Assembly: GCF_013426205.1 (NCBI RefSeq)
Contig: NC_089425.1
Location: forward strand, 2,542,001 to 2,606,000
Length of the DNA: 64,000 nt
Direction of reading: 5' to 3'
DNA from: Metarhizium brunneum
Lineage: Eukaryota > Ascomycota > Sordariomycetes > Hypocreales > Clavicipitaceae
The notes beneath the pieces were generated by a model. That model searched no databases and was not told the DNA's origin. It was given only the letters and a program-made list of their open reading frames with translations. Positions 11,488-22,600 of the stretch are shown here, piece after piece. The translations under genes and the position numbers were made by a program. Numbering within the stretch: the first letter of the stretch is position 1; each line of letters starts with the position of its first letter.

Positions 11488-13089
11488 ATGACCATGGCAT
11501 TCTCTCCCGCAGCTTGCAATATCCTCTCAGGGTCCCCCCCAACAAGGCCTGCCAAAACTGCTTTTCGGGAGTCTAGGACAGCAAAATCCTCGCTCGACAC
11601 TAGCCAGATTCTACAGGGCTTTGATTTCAACGTTGGAGTTCATAGGAGACTCGGCCCGCCTCTGGCTTCCTCTGTGCCTTACGACGAGCTTCACCAACTC
11701 AATACGTCTTTCCCAAACACGGTCTGTGTTGACCGTGATCCAGGTGCCGAAATCACGACAGACTATACCAATCGGCATCCCTCCCCACTCTGTTCGTACC
11801 TGTCTCCAGAATATTCCAGCGCATATAGCCCATCCATGGCGAGTGATGGGGTGCATGATCATTCGCATGAACCAAACAATATGTGGATGATGACACCAGC
11901 AAGAGACGTCGAAGGCAACACGCCTCACCGTACTTCGACTCCTGTCTCTTTAGGAGGGATAGTGAGCACAAACCAGGCATTTGTTTCCAACTATGATTCC
12001 GCACCATCTGAAAGCACATCAACAAACTGGCCCTCCCATCGATCAGGTATTCATTCACCTGGGCAGATCGACTACAATCTTTCAGCAGACCAAGCCACCG
12101 ACGCCATGGCTAACATACCACCTCAGCAGCACCAGCCGGTCCCGTTACCATATTTCAATTTTTCAGCTTTGACAGAAGATCCTTCCCCAAACTACCCATA
12201 TGACTCTGCCCACAGCTTGACCGACTGCTCGACAACAGTGCTGCAGTATGAACGGGAGCCCCTTTTTGAAGACTCCATACAACTATCTCCAGAGCCTCAC
12301 ACCGGGGCAGTCGCAGGACCCAGTGGCATAAGAGAACACTCGATGACGAATGTGGAAGATTCAGCCCTTCCCAGATTACCTCACTACACCGAGAGAAAAC
12401 CCCTGACCTGCAAATCATGCAGGAAGACAATTACAGATCCAATAGAGGAGGCGGCTCATGACAGAGAGTGTGACGGGCTTCCATGTCTGTTCCTCTTTGC
12501 CGGATGCAAATCCAGATTCAAAGGGAAAAATGAATGGAAGCGACATATCAAAACACAGCACCTGCTCTCGAAGGCCTATGTCTGTCCGGATTGTGATATG
12601 AAAGAGTTCAACCGAAAGGACCTCTTCAAACAGCATCATATTCGCATGCACAGCACAAAAGAGGAGCTCGAGGCGTTTAAACGTAAGAGTCAATCTGATG
12701 CATTTGAGAAGAAGCTTCAGGAGAAATTGCAGCAAGCAAGTTGTGGTTCGCAAACGCCCTCTCCCAAAGCAGACACCTGCTTCATGCTAGGCTGTCAAAC
12801 CAAGTTTGCAGAAGTTGACTCATGGGAACGGTGCTTGGAACACGTTGCCAAACATCACGAAGCCGTGATGAAGGGTAAAGAAGCAGCAAGAGAGTATAAC
12901 TTTACGAAGGAGCAGCTACATTACTTTCAAAGAATCGGAGCCCTAGTTTACAGAAACGGAAAATGGTTTCTTGGTGCGCAATCTAGTGGAGAGCGAGCTC
13001 GAAAGAACAAAAAGAAGATTGCGAGGAGAGAGGCCGACGGGGGGCTAGGAAACTCTGCTGCGAAACCCAAGCGGTATCGCAGGAGTTAA
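11488..13089 (+). CDS. C2H2 zinc-finger protein, putative transcription factor (single exon)
   Basis: Intronless frame of 533 residues. The first ATG in frame is 11488; a second at 11494 sits in a stronger context (ACCATGG) and could be used instead. The first 300 or so residues are Ser/Pro/Thr-rich and probably disordered. From residue 308 there is a Cys-rich block (CKSC), then a finger with motif KGKNEWKRH, one with FNRKDLFKQH and HIRMH, and a degenerate one (CFMLGC, then LEHVAKHH). The C-terminus is basic, resembling a nuclear localisation signal (KNKKKIARRE). Finger spacing and the xWKRH signature resemble the C-terminal fingers of the gene at 1414, so the two may be distant paralogues. 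Target and regulation are unknown. Confidence 0.8.
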   Translation: MTMAFSPAACNILSGSPPTRPAKTAFRESRTAKSSLDTSQILQGFDFNVGVHRRLGPPLASSVPYDELHQLNTSFPNTVCVDRDPGAEITTDYTNRHPSPLCSYLSPEYSSAYSPSMASDGVHDHSHEPNNMWMMTPARDVEGNTPHRTSTPVSLGGIVSTNQAFVSNYDSAPSESTSTNWPSHRSGIHSPGQIDYNLSADQATDAMANIPPQQHQPVPLPYFNFSALTEDPSPNYPYDSAHSLTDCSTTVLQYEREPLFEDSIQLSPEPHTGAVAGPSGIREHSMTNVEDSALPRLPHYTERKPLTCKSCRKTITDPIEEAAHDRECDGLPCLFLFAGCKSRFKGKNEWKRHIKTQHLLSKAYVCPDCDMKEFNRKDLFKQHHIRMHSTKEELEAFKRKSQSDAFEKKLQEKLQQASCGSQTPSPKADTCFMLGCQTKFAEVDSWERCLEHVAKHHEAVMKGKEAAREYNFTKEQLHYFQRIGALVYRNGKWFLGAQSSGERARKNKKKIARREADGGLGNSAAKPKRYRRS

Positions 13090-14970
13090 TGCCTTGAATG
13101 ATCCAGAAGAGATATGACATGCTATGGCTCAGTAATGACGGAACGATGAGTGCGGGTGCCCCTCCAGGGGCAATGTTTTTCAACTACTTTTCTTTCTTCA
13201 TTTTCTTCTTCTTCATCTACACCATATCCACCAAATTAACATTAGAAATCAAGAAGGGAACAGGGCAACTGACAAACAAGCAAAAGGGACGGGCGATGAA
13301 GGCATTTGTATCTGTGTTTGTTTTTGTTTCTGATCTACGTTTAACTGCCAGTCGGCATTTTCATAATCTGTTCAGTAATGTACTTGTCACTATCTCTTCA
13401 TTTTGGGCAGGCAGGGAGTACAGGTAAGAGAAGGGGGGGGGAGGGGGAGGACCAAAGAACGGATGTATAGGCTCCCAACGAGACCAAAGGGACATGTATA
13501 ACGCAAACGGAAACAAGACATCTATACCATCTACAACCAGCAGTAGAGCTGGACACTTGCAATATGAATCATTCCTCACAACGGCTTCCTCCAAGTCGCA
13601 TCAAGTGCAGAACCAGCGCCCCCGTCTCGCCAGCTTCCCCTGTCCCGGCAGGAAAAGCTCGCTCCCCACCGATCATGTTCCAATGTCCTGGTATCACGCT
13701 GCCCTTACCCCTGACGGCTGCCCAGGAACTGCTCGCTTCCCAGACCCAACAGACCCCTCTCCCGTCGCTCACTTTCGTCCGCACCCCGGCCCCCAACTCG
13801 TCGAGTCTTCAGACGGGGGGGCGGGGGGCGGAATGCAACCCCTCCCTCACGCCCTCTCTGCACGTGGCTGGCAGGGACGCATCCAAAGAGGCAAAAGGCG
13901 ACCGAGATGGTGCCCCCCCCCGGGACGCATGTACACGTATCCGGGATGCCAATGCTTATCGTACTACCAGAATCACTTTCAGCCCGACAAAAAAAGAAAA
14001 AGTGGTTCTTGCACAGAAACGAACCCCCCCCCCCGGGGGGAGCAGGCAAATCGGTACCTTGGCCGTTTGAGAAGTAATATCCTCGATGCGGGATTCACCG
14101 AGGCTGCTGACTGTTTCAGGGGGGAGTGTAACCGTAAGCGTGAACACCACTCGCGATTGGCGAAGGAGGACAATCGATCGGGAGGCTATACTCGGGGAAG
14201 ACAAGAATGGGTCAACCCGTACGTGTGCATGGGGGAAGCATTCTGAGTACCGAGTACACCGCACATTCTAGAAAACCACTGGCAGCCATGCTTTATGATA
14301 TACGCACATGTCGTGCGACCCATCATGGATTGATGACAGCCTCAGAGTTTCTATTTCGAGACGGTGGTGGCTAAAAATGACATACTCTAAACAAACACAA
14401 GTTCCCCTGTCAAAATTAACGTCATCCACTGACCAAGACAAAGCAAAACAAACCTCCTACCGAGTGCTGTTGGAATTTCCACGGCGATTCCATTGCAGCA
14501 GTTCCTTCACCCAATCACACAGACTAAATATACATCCGTCACATCCGTAAACAATGTATCCATCCCACGTCGTCCATTATTTTTTATTACGACAATATTA
14601 ACGAACAACATAATTATATGACGAATAAAGTGACGGTAACGCTCTCTGCCGTTCATGCCGGGCGGACCCCGATTTCGTAGTTGACAAATTTGCAAAGGTA
14701 TTCCAATCCAATGTCTTTCGATCGAGCCGGATATTTCGAGACGTTGGTGCCACTTGTTTGAACTTTTGATAACGAAACAGTTGATAGCTGCAAATTTTCA
14801 CCTCGAAAGGCGAAGTATTTATGTATAACAATGGAAAACATATTTCAGACGATTCGAGGCGGCACACACTAGGGCCGGCTGACTGACCAGATCGCCGTGT
14901 GTATTAGTTCTGCCAAGGAAACACGCCTGCATCGGTTTCAATGAACATAGACTGACAATCAAGGGAATAA
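13090..14970. other. Intergenic region
   Basis: It probably holds the 3' untranslated regions of the converging genes at 11488 and 14971. A 250-codon plus-strand frame at 13494-14246 overlaps other open frames and has no domain-like features, so it is not called. The segment contains unusual G and C homopolymer runs at 13433-14040. The part from about 14500 to 14850 is AT-richer. Confidence 0.5.
13433..14040. repeat. Cluster of G and C homopolymer runs
   Basis: Runs include nine G then GAGGGGG at about 13433-13450, seven G and six G separated by one C at about 13815-13829, nine C at about 13913-13921, and eleven C directly followed by six G at 14024-14040. The density is much higher than elsewhere in the window and suggests G-quadruplex potential on both strands. 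Confidence 0.6.
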
Positions 14971-16953
14971 TTACTCTGACCCAGGTTTGGGCTGGTGTTG
15001 CTTTGCTTTTGGTCCATTACGCTGAGCCCGTCGCTGTTGTCGAAGCTTACAGGCCATTGCATAGCCCGGCTCAGTCGCTTTTCTCCATTCTACCCAAGCT
15101 TCATATTCCTGCTGATCCTTAGGATTAGGTTGCTTTGGCTTTGGAACTCGGCGAGGCAGGGAGTCGTTCGTCTGGGCTACTGGAGGAATACTGCTCGTAT
15201 TCGGCACGCCGATCTTAGGTTGCGAGCAAGGTGACCCAAGGCCGTTGAACAATTGATTTTGTGTAATAGGAGGCATAAAACTCTTCGGTTGAAGCGGTCC
15301 ACAAGTATCCGGTATAGCTGTGCCAGCCTGACTTGTCGGCCACACTCCTGGTTGTGCCACCAGAGGTTTAGATGCATCTGGCATGAGTGGAATTAGACCC
15401 AAGAAAGACGCATTACAATGGGGAAATGGCTGAAAAAGGAGAGGAATACTCGTAGTATTCATACATGGCACCGGTACCGCTCCATCTGGAGTAACGAATT
15501 GATTGTCCCTAGCGGCTGGAGCTTTGTGTTCAGGTTCTGATGGGAACACCTCGCGGCGCGAAGACTCGTCCACTTGCTCGTCAATCGAGATATCAAATGA
15601 TAGCAATGCCGGTCGCCGACCTTTCCATGACGTATTTTCTGTCTTTTGTGAAAAAGAAAGAAACTCTCTGGCTTTAGGATTGAGCGAGTTGTATTTATCC
15701 GGGGCATCACCAGCCGTCGAGTCGGTAGAGTGGTCCCCTCGCCGCGATTCCGACACAGGCCAGTATCTAACAGCAAAGTCTGAAGCGGTCTTGACTCGCC
15801 TTCCTGTGCCATGGGTTGGTCGTCGTGTAGCGGGCACAGGAGCCGTACCCGTAGGCTGAGGCTGAGGTTGCTGTGCTCGCGATGATTCAGGCTCATATCC
15901 GCTGTCACGACTTCGATCAACCGGTTTCTTCTCTTGCGAAGCAGCACCGTTCAACCTTTTTATTAACTTTTGAAACGCTATGTCCTTTTGCTCCAAGACA
16001 TATTGCCGATGCCCCGAGGTATTCGAAGCCCCTTCATCAATGTCGGCATCACCAATGTTAAAGTCCTGCAGGCTTCCGGAAGAGAACGAAAACCCGGAGT
16101 CCTTGGACTGAAGTCGACACGGTTGACTTTTGCCCATATTTTTACCAATTTTAAGGAGAGATTGCTCCGAGAGGCAGGACAAACGCTGCGATGTATGTTG
16201 GCCACTCGAAGATGTGTGGCCGATTTTTCGAGGTGTTGACCCAGTTGCTTTCAAAGCGGCCATCAATTGATATCCCTGGCTCTCGTCTGGCGTAAGAGTG
16301 TGTTTTCTTGATATCATTTGAAGGAATCTATCGTCGACACTCTCGTCACCAGAAGAAAACCTGGCAATTGTGCATCTTTTGTCGCTATATGAAGAGTCTT
16401 GGCTGCATACCAATCCAAATAGATCGAGGGTGCGTCCTTGGCCTTGATCGTGTAGCTTGGCATGCCGTACTACGTCGAAAAAATGGTTGCCAGATACGTG
16501 GCTTCCTAAAAAGTCACTGCACGCGCCCCATCCCAGACTATCGTCACCAAGGTAGCAATGCGGGTTTGTGGAATGCTCAAACTCGACTTCTGACTTTTTT
16601 AAAACTTCCTGAACACTTGGCTGCTGCTTCATCGAATCTTGCAGAAAGGATGAAAAGTTGTGATGTGATGGAAATGTGGATTGAGGGATGTCCTGGACCA
16701 ACGGTTCCATGCTCTTCGAAGCCGGTGTCGTAGAATTGTCCTGGTCATCATGAGCGCGTCTTCTACGCCAGTTTGGGTCGTTGAGTGGCTCATTGAACAA
16801 TGTTCCTGTTTCTTGGCTTGCAGAAAGGTCTCTTTTCGTATATGTGCCTCCGTGGCTCGATTTGTGTGATTTATTCGCGCAGGTAGCAGAGTGGCCCTTA
16901 CGGACGATGCCATATCCCGCCTTCTTGCCGCTACATGAGGCCAGGCCAACCAT
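14971..16953 (-). CDS. Unknown protein with a PAM2-like motif
   Basis: Open frame of 660 residues, mostly low-complexity and rich in Ser, Gln and Pro, with no catalytic domain recognised. Residues 423-434 (SLNPKAREFLSF) match the core of a PAM2 motif (L-N-x-x-A-x-x-F), which in known proteins binds the MLLE domain of poly(A)-binding protein. The usual final proline is replaced by serine. A charged, possibly helical stretch precedes it (about 318-345). The C-terminus is basic and Gln-rich. Immediately 5' of the ATG the minus strand reads TGCTAATGAATTTATCCTAG, which looks like a branch site and acceptor, so an upstream exon (coding or leader) within about 16980-17250 is possible. A role in mRNA metabolism is an inference from the motif alone. 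Confidence 0.7.
   Translation of the reverse strand: MVGLASCSGKKAGYGIVRKGHSATCANKSHKSSHGGTYTKRDLSASQETGTLFNEPLNDPNWRRRRAHDDQDNSTTPASKSMEPLVQDIPQSTFPSHHNFSSFLQDSMKQQPSVQEVLKKSEVEFEHSTNPHCYLGDDSLGWGACSDFLGSHVSGNHFFDVVRHAKLHDQGQGRTLDLFGLVCSQDSSYSDKRCTIARFSSGDESVDDRFLQMISRKHTLTPDESQGYQLMAALKATGSTPRKIGHTSSSGQHTSQRLSCLSEQSLLKIGKNMGKSQPCRLQSKDSGFSFSSGSLQDFNIGDADIDEGASNTSGHRQYVLEQKDIAFQKLIKRLNGAASQEKKPVDRSRDSGYEPESSRAQQPQPQPTGTAPVPATRRPTHGTGRRVKTASDFAVRYWPVSESRRGDHSTDSTAGDAPDKYNSLNPKAREFLSFSQKTENTSWKGRRPALLSFDISIDEQVDESSRREVFPSEPEHKAPAARDNQFVTPDGAVPVPCMNTTSIPLLFQPFPHCNASFLGLIPLMPDASKPLVAQPGVWPTSQAGTAIPDTCGPLQPKSFMPPITQNQLFNGLGSPCSQPKIGVPNTSSIPPVAQTNDSLPRRVPKPKQPNPKDQQEYEAWVEWRKATEPGYAMACKLRQQRRAQRNGPKAKQHQPKPGSE
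15655..15684 (-). other. PAM2-like peptide motif in the protein at 14971-16953
   Basis: This encodes L-N-P-K-A-R-E-F-L-S. The Leu, Asn, Ala and Phe positions of the PAM2 consensus are kept. Confidence 0.5.
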
Positions 16954-18024
16954 CTAGGATAAATTCATTAGCATAAGTCACTGTGTGTAGTAAATTGTAG
17001 CGCGTACGGCGTTGAAGCGATGTATCAACTTAGCAACTACAAGATCCTGGGTATGTTGTACGTGCGAGGACGTGATGTGAGCGCGATTGTTCCATTCCAC
17101 GGGTGAACCGCTTTTGATCGTCCTTTCGTGGAATCTAAAAAAACAGACGCTAGGAAGCTCCTTTATTTTTGAAATAATTGAACGGCTTTCAGATGTGCAA
17201 TTTTTGAAAGAGTTTGAGGCCAGTCGTGTGTGAGGTCTTTTAGTTAGAACACGGCCTCAAAATGAATGACGGCGCAGTCGGACTCCTTTGCACTCTTGAG
17301 TCAAACTTCACGAGATGCAACGGGTACCCAGAAACGACAGCTGCTGGAACATGGGCTGGCAATGGAGAAGGTGACTTGAATCTGAGGTGGAAGCAAGGGC
17401 AGGTGGCCAAGTTAGACCCCAAAGCCCGCGAAGAACGATTTTAGAAACTAGTGTCGCTACTGTGACAGAAACGCTCACTGTTCAGGGTGTTGCAAACGTC
17501 GAGTGGGATAGGGGTACAATCCAAAAAAACAAGAGACAGAGGGCAAAGAAAGCCGCGCTGGATGTCAGAACACGTTCGCTATGGAGTAGCCAAGAAGGAC
17601 GGTGAGGGCGAAGTGAGAAAAAGGTGAAGAGAAGTTCAAGAGGTCGACAGTGGCATTGGGACGGTTGCCAGGAGGCAGGTGTTGACGCGCGGGCACTGAA
17701 AATGTCGGCAAGAGCAAATGTGCCATTGATGCTTTCCGCCCACGCCTTGCCTTCCATGTTGTCTTGTGACTTTGAGCCATCATCAACGCTAGATGCACAC
17801 GTTTCAATAATTCATGGTATTAAAATCACGGGCAATTGCGCTGACAACAGGTATATTCCGTGAAAAATGAAGATGAAAGAACAGCGTAAGAGGCATATTC
17901 CTCGAGAGGACTAGGGATAAATATGGCAAGTAGATAATGACAAACTGATGCAACCGCCTGTTGAAAGAAAACACTGCAGAGACATAATAAATGGTCCATA
18001 ATAAATGGTCCCGCGACATATCAG
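16954..18024. other. Intergenic region
   Basis: No gene is seen. The part next to 16953 may hold an upstream exon of the PAM2-motif gene, because an acceptor-like sequence abuts its ATG. The part below 18024 would be the 3' untranslated region of the AIM24-family gene. Small open frames at 17260-17860 have no supporting features. Confidence 0.5.
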
Positions 18025-18958
18025 TTAGCCTTGAACAGCCTGACCACCCATGTAAGCAGTGAAAGCTTTCTGCTCGACTGGTTAGTCCATGGCCAATGAA
18101 TAACGACCAAGGAGCAATAGTACGTACCGGGTTACGGGTTTGGATAAAGACAGTCCCGGGACCTGTAAACTTGCAGACGAGGCCTTCTGCGGATGCCATG
18201 TTAGATATAATACCGCCAGAAGCGACTCGCTCAAGGACGTATTTGGTATTCCATGCCACCAGGTGGCCGTTATCGACAATGTACTTCTCACCATCCACAA
18301 GCTGCCGTGGGTTAGTTTGGAACCAAATTGGGACGAGATGGGATTCTGGTCAAAGACTCACATCCTTACGAATAATAGCGCCGAAACTTGTGAGCCACAT
18401 GATACCAGTGCCGCTGATTCTATACACAAACAAGCCTTCTCCGCTAAAAATTGCTTTCCCGAGGCCCTGCCGTTTGTGGTCTTTGATAATTCCCTGAGTG
18501 GCCGCGAGAAAGGCGTCGTGCCCGACAACCCAGCTCTCTTGGCCAGTCAGACGGATGCTGGTAATATCTCCTAGCATGGGGGGAGCAAGGAGAAGTTCAC
18601 CAGGGCCGACATATCTGGAAGTTGTCATGTCTGCGCCAGCAATCATCTTCTTCACACTAAACTTCAGTTCTCCTTTAAGTGTGATGGATGGGGACATGGC
18701 AATCATGGCGCCTTTTCACTGTTAATCGGGAACGTGAGCTACACATGGACTAGAACAGTACATACCGGGTTTGGCTTGCATAGGACAGCCTATAGCCAGT
18801 TGAATGGTCAAGATGGTGTTGGAATCACGGTGACTAATGCGGTAGCTCCCGCCATTGAAAGTGCCCACATCATCAACTACGGCGCCTGCGCCAACGAAGT
18901 GACCAGCAGGCGGCGCTCCAGCCGAAAGATTAGAGGGATCACTTGTATCTAGTGGCTC

Positions 18959-19011
<53 letters not shown>

Positions 19012-19642
19012 GCCCAGCCTTCTCCGGGGGATATGGCGCATTGCTCCCGGGAAACGATGGAGGAGGGTCAAATGCAGGCGGGTCTTGCTGTTTAGGATGA
19101 TGGTCACTTGACGACGCTGGTCTCACGGCCAAGGAAGCCTGCTGGAGCGGTTGAGGAGCAGGCGGAGAAGTTGGGGGAGGGGGGTACTGGTGCGAAGCGG
19201 CACGCTGGTGGTGAGCCTGAGACGATGGACTTTGCTGGGGAGGCGGTGGGTATTGTTGGGCGTTGGAGTGGTGAGACAACTGAGGAGACGGGGTGTGTTG
19301 CGGTGGCGGAGGATAGTTCATCTGCTGCCCTGGAGAAGCCTGGGGAGGGGGAGGGTAATTGACAGGCTGGAAAGGCGAGCCCTGGGCCGGCGGAGGGTAG
19401 AATTGTGTTCGGTTGGCGGGAGGCGATGTTGGCGGACCTGTCTGCGAGTTAGATGCAAACCTGGTTGATAACGGAGATGTCAGCCGGGGTAATCGAACCT
19501 CCAGGTGCCGATCCCGGGGGGGCTAGAATCACAGATAAATATCCGTCAGCTTAGGCACCTCAAGCGTAGAATGTCAGAGGCCTCGATCGGAGCATGACAA
19601 GTTTGCCTTACGAGGATAATACTGAGGCTGCTGCGTAGCCAT
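18025..19642 (-). CDS. AIM24-family (DUF124) protein with polyglutamine tract
   Basis: Proposed exons on the minus strand: 19642-19612, 19522-19499, 19437-18766, 18711-18362, 18301-18128 and 18069-18025, giving 431 residues. Introns 3 to 5 are firm (GTATGT, GTGAGT and GTACGT donors; frame kept). Residues 1 to about 185 are Pro/Gln-rich with repeated YPPPP and 18 consecutive Gln (161-178). The rest, about 190-425, carries family features: the [13 protein letters not shown] block, the [13 protein letters not shown] block, DNGHLVAWN, and the end FTAYMGGQA. The family adopts a double-psi beta-barrel-like fold; yeast AIM24 is mitochondrial and affects inner-membrane organisation, but many fungal members have no clear targeting peptide, and none is evident here. 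Intron 2 is uncertain: 19498-19438 (61 nt, weak donor GTTCGA) is used, while skipping just 19460-19442 (19 nt, GT..AG) would also keep the frame. Confidence 0.85.
18959..19012 (-). repeat. (CAA)18 trinucleotide repeat encoding polyglutamine
   Basis: Eighteen uninterrupted CAA codons on the minus strand (TTG on plus) lie inside the AIM24-family gene, residues 161-178. A pure single-codon run of this kind is prone to length change between isolates. Confidence 0.9.
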
Positions 19643-22600
19643 GGTTCAAGCGTAGGTGTCCCAGGCAATATCACGCCCTCTGCGAGTGCGATTATACCAG
19701 CGTATGAATGTGTCAGAGTACCGACGGGATGGGCTGCCTTGCGGTCCCAGTGGCGTGGGTGGCCTTTGCTGAGACACGATTGTCGTTGTTGTTGTTGTTG
19801 TCGTCGTCGTTGGAAGTTTGAATGGACAGATGAAGTCTCCAGGGTTCGCGGCTCGCCCCGCAATGGCGTTTGGCTCCTGGCCTAAGGCAACTCTCAACGA
19901 CGAGGATAGCCAGCCTCGCAATTTCTTTCTTTTTTTTTTGGCCGACGAGCGGGAAGAGTCAAAATGTCCACGACCTTTGGGTAAATCTGAAGTCGTCAAT
20001 ATCGACAGACCCGAGTCTGAGCTGATCTTGCACCGGACCTGGCCCTAGGACAACGTAATCAACTTCTGAACGGAGCTCAACAGCCGCCCGATGGCCAGCT
20101 CGTGGGCGGTTGAGACATGGCAATAGACCAGTCAGCAGCTCGCGAACTGCAGATGATCCCCGCAGTTTGAATAAAGCTCAAGAGTGTGGGCCGTGAAACG
20201 TGGGACACGGTCAACCCGCTCGCGAGGCTTGAAACGCTTGAGATGTGCGAGATGTGGTGCGGGACCGCCTCGATTGGCGGGCCGTGCTCCATTAGCGCCC
20301 AGGTGGGTCCCCAGCATTGTATGTACTGTACGGAGTATGTACGGAGCATTCGTGCTGGACTCAGGATAAGTAAAGTCAATACTTAAGTACCAGACATATG
20401 TATGGAGCGCCTGGAGCCGCCGTCGGCGTTGCGCTCCGTTACGTCAAGTTGGTGCTGGTCCCTGGAGCTTGAGGCCTGCAGCCTGATGACAGGGCAACCA
20501 GAACAGTCTAGTTCATCTGGTCCAAGCTCTCATAAACGTTGCATGTTGGCGTGGTTGGTTCAGCCTTTTCATGTCAATTGGACTCCTCTCCTCGATGCCG
20601 GCCGCTCCTAGGCTTGGCGTCCAACGCCGGCCCATTCGTGTCGGCGCTTGCCAACTGCTTGCCAGACCCGAATCACAGACGCTATTTGAAGTACAAATTT
20701 TGCACAACACATTATGCATCATGAGCATGCAAGTCCGGCGGCTACGTCGGACACCGGACGCTGTCGCTGTTCCTCGGATAGGAACCTGGGCTTGTAATTG
20801 GCTTTGGGAGTCTCTGTGCGACCCGCGAATCATTGATCTATGACCGTGCTTGCTTGTATCGTCTCATGAGGGACTATTGCAGGTACCGTGCTTAAGGTGG
20901 CTTGATCCGAGAATAGGCGACGACGTTTTTTCTTCTTCCCTCTTCACTCTGGTCCCAACACTGGTGCGGAGTACCTGTGTAGAGACTAGCCATCAGAATA
21001 CCAAAACTTTGCACAAGTGGACGTGGGCATCCTACGGCTCGCAGTCTCAAGCCACCTCGAATTGTCCAGATAACGTTTTTTCCGCAGCAAGAGGGGCCGG
21101 CACGCTTTGTAATTCAGCGTATGTATGCTTGTCCCACAAACTGGTTCAACTAAGAAACGCTAGGCCGGTGCCTCATCTAATCCTCAGCTGTTAGATGGAC
21201 TAGGCACCTAGGTAAGTAGATGGAATGTCTTGAAATCTTTCCCCAGTGTCGCCGCATCCCTAGGTGACTTTCGGAGACATCGAGGCCCAAGGTATTTGTA
21301 CATCCCAAGTATTGTTGGAGAACTCTGGATCCAACTCCTGGCCATTACTCTCGCCCTCATAAAACGTACCCTTGTGGTCAAAGCCTTGGGCATGACAAAT
21401 CCCCGCAGAACAGTTGTGACAGTGCTCGAGCCGATGGCCTGTACTAGCGTAAATCTATTGACCAGCCAAAATTTTTCATAGCTCTAAAGAGGCTGGACTC
21501 GAAGCTCGAAACCATGTAGGGAAAAGATGTATACCAAAACTAAGCAGCCAAAACGTTTGAACTACTCCTATGGCAAAACACTGGTATCTGCCTGTGAGCA
21601 GTATACCAAACTGCACCCCATGCCTTGGTGAGAAGAAAAGCGTTGTTCTAAAACAGTCCGGATTGCGCATCATGGATTTGACATTATGCTATACTGCCAG
21701 GCTATCGGGTACACAAGGGCCATCAGTGGGATGACGAAGGTTTTTCGCAGATAACAGTACTTGCCAAATTCCAAGTCGCCTATGGATGCCTATCGGCTCC
21801 AGATATAGAATGGATGGTGACTTGGACGGTTTTGACTGTGTTCTCAAAGTTCGCGACGGAGATGACGGGCATTGTTGCAGTCTTCACCCCGGAAATATAC
21901 TTGCACTTGTGTTAGCTAACAAGGAGTGCAAAATCCTGCCCACAAAGGAGGCCATTGGCGAAGGCGCTGGAGCTATCTCAAGTTCCTATCACGGGGTTTT
22001 TGCACAGGCTTGCAAGGATGGATATCTTGGTTCAACCCCCGAGGGCACGTTGCCGGAAAAGAGGCGAACAAGGAGCAACTACGGCGCTGCTCATGTTTTC
22101 TTAATAATGGCGCATCGGATTGTCAATATTTAAGTGCCAGGGTCTGGGGCACTTTCCAGGCTTGACCACACAATATAGTTGTTTATCGACTCCTAATGCC
22201 CAACGCAGGAATCGCAATTTGACATCGTCGTCTCTCTAAGTAGCAAAGGGTCTTTTGTCGAGCCAAGCCAGACTCCGAGGCTTCGAACCGCTGATGCAAG
22301 GGACCTATGCCTCCAAATGGAACCGAGTGTTTTGGCTTGGGTGCCTATACGCAGTCTTTGATCCGCCGGGTCTTTTAGGAGAAGAGAGGTTCACACAGGA
22401 GTCATTCGTTTGCATGTATATGTTTGCATAGGAATGTCGACGCTTTTGTCCTGGCTTGCTCTAGTCTTGGTGCAGCTTAGTGATGGTGCACACATCCATG
22501 CTCAGAAGCCCTGAGGCATCAGATTCCATCTGAAGGAAACAGAGGATTCAATCCAAGCTGCCTCAAGAGACTTGAGAAATGAGCTACAGACACCTCGTGT

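Noticed and set aside
13494..14246. 250-codon plus-strand open frame
   Set aside because: Composition follows the G/C-run sequence, it overlaps open frames in other phases, and it has no domain or plausible splice structure.
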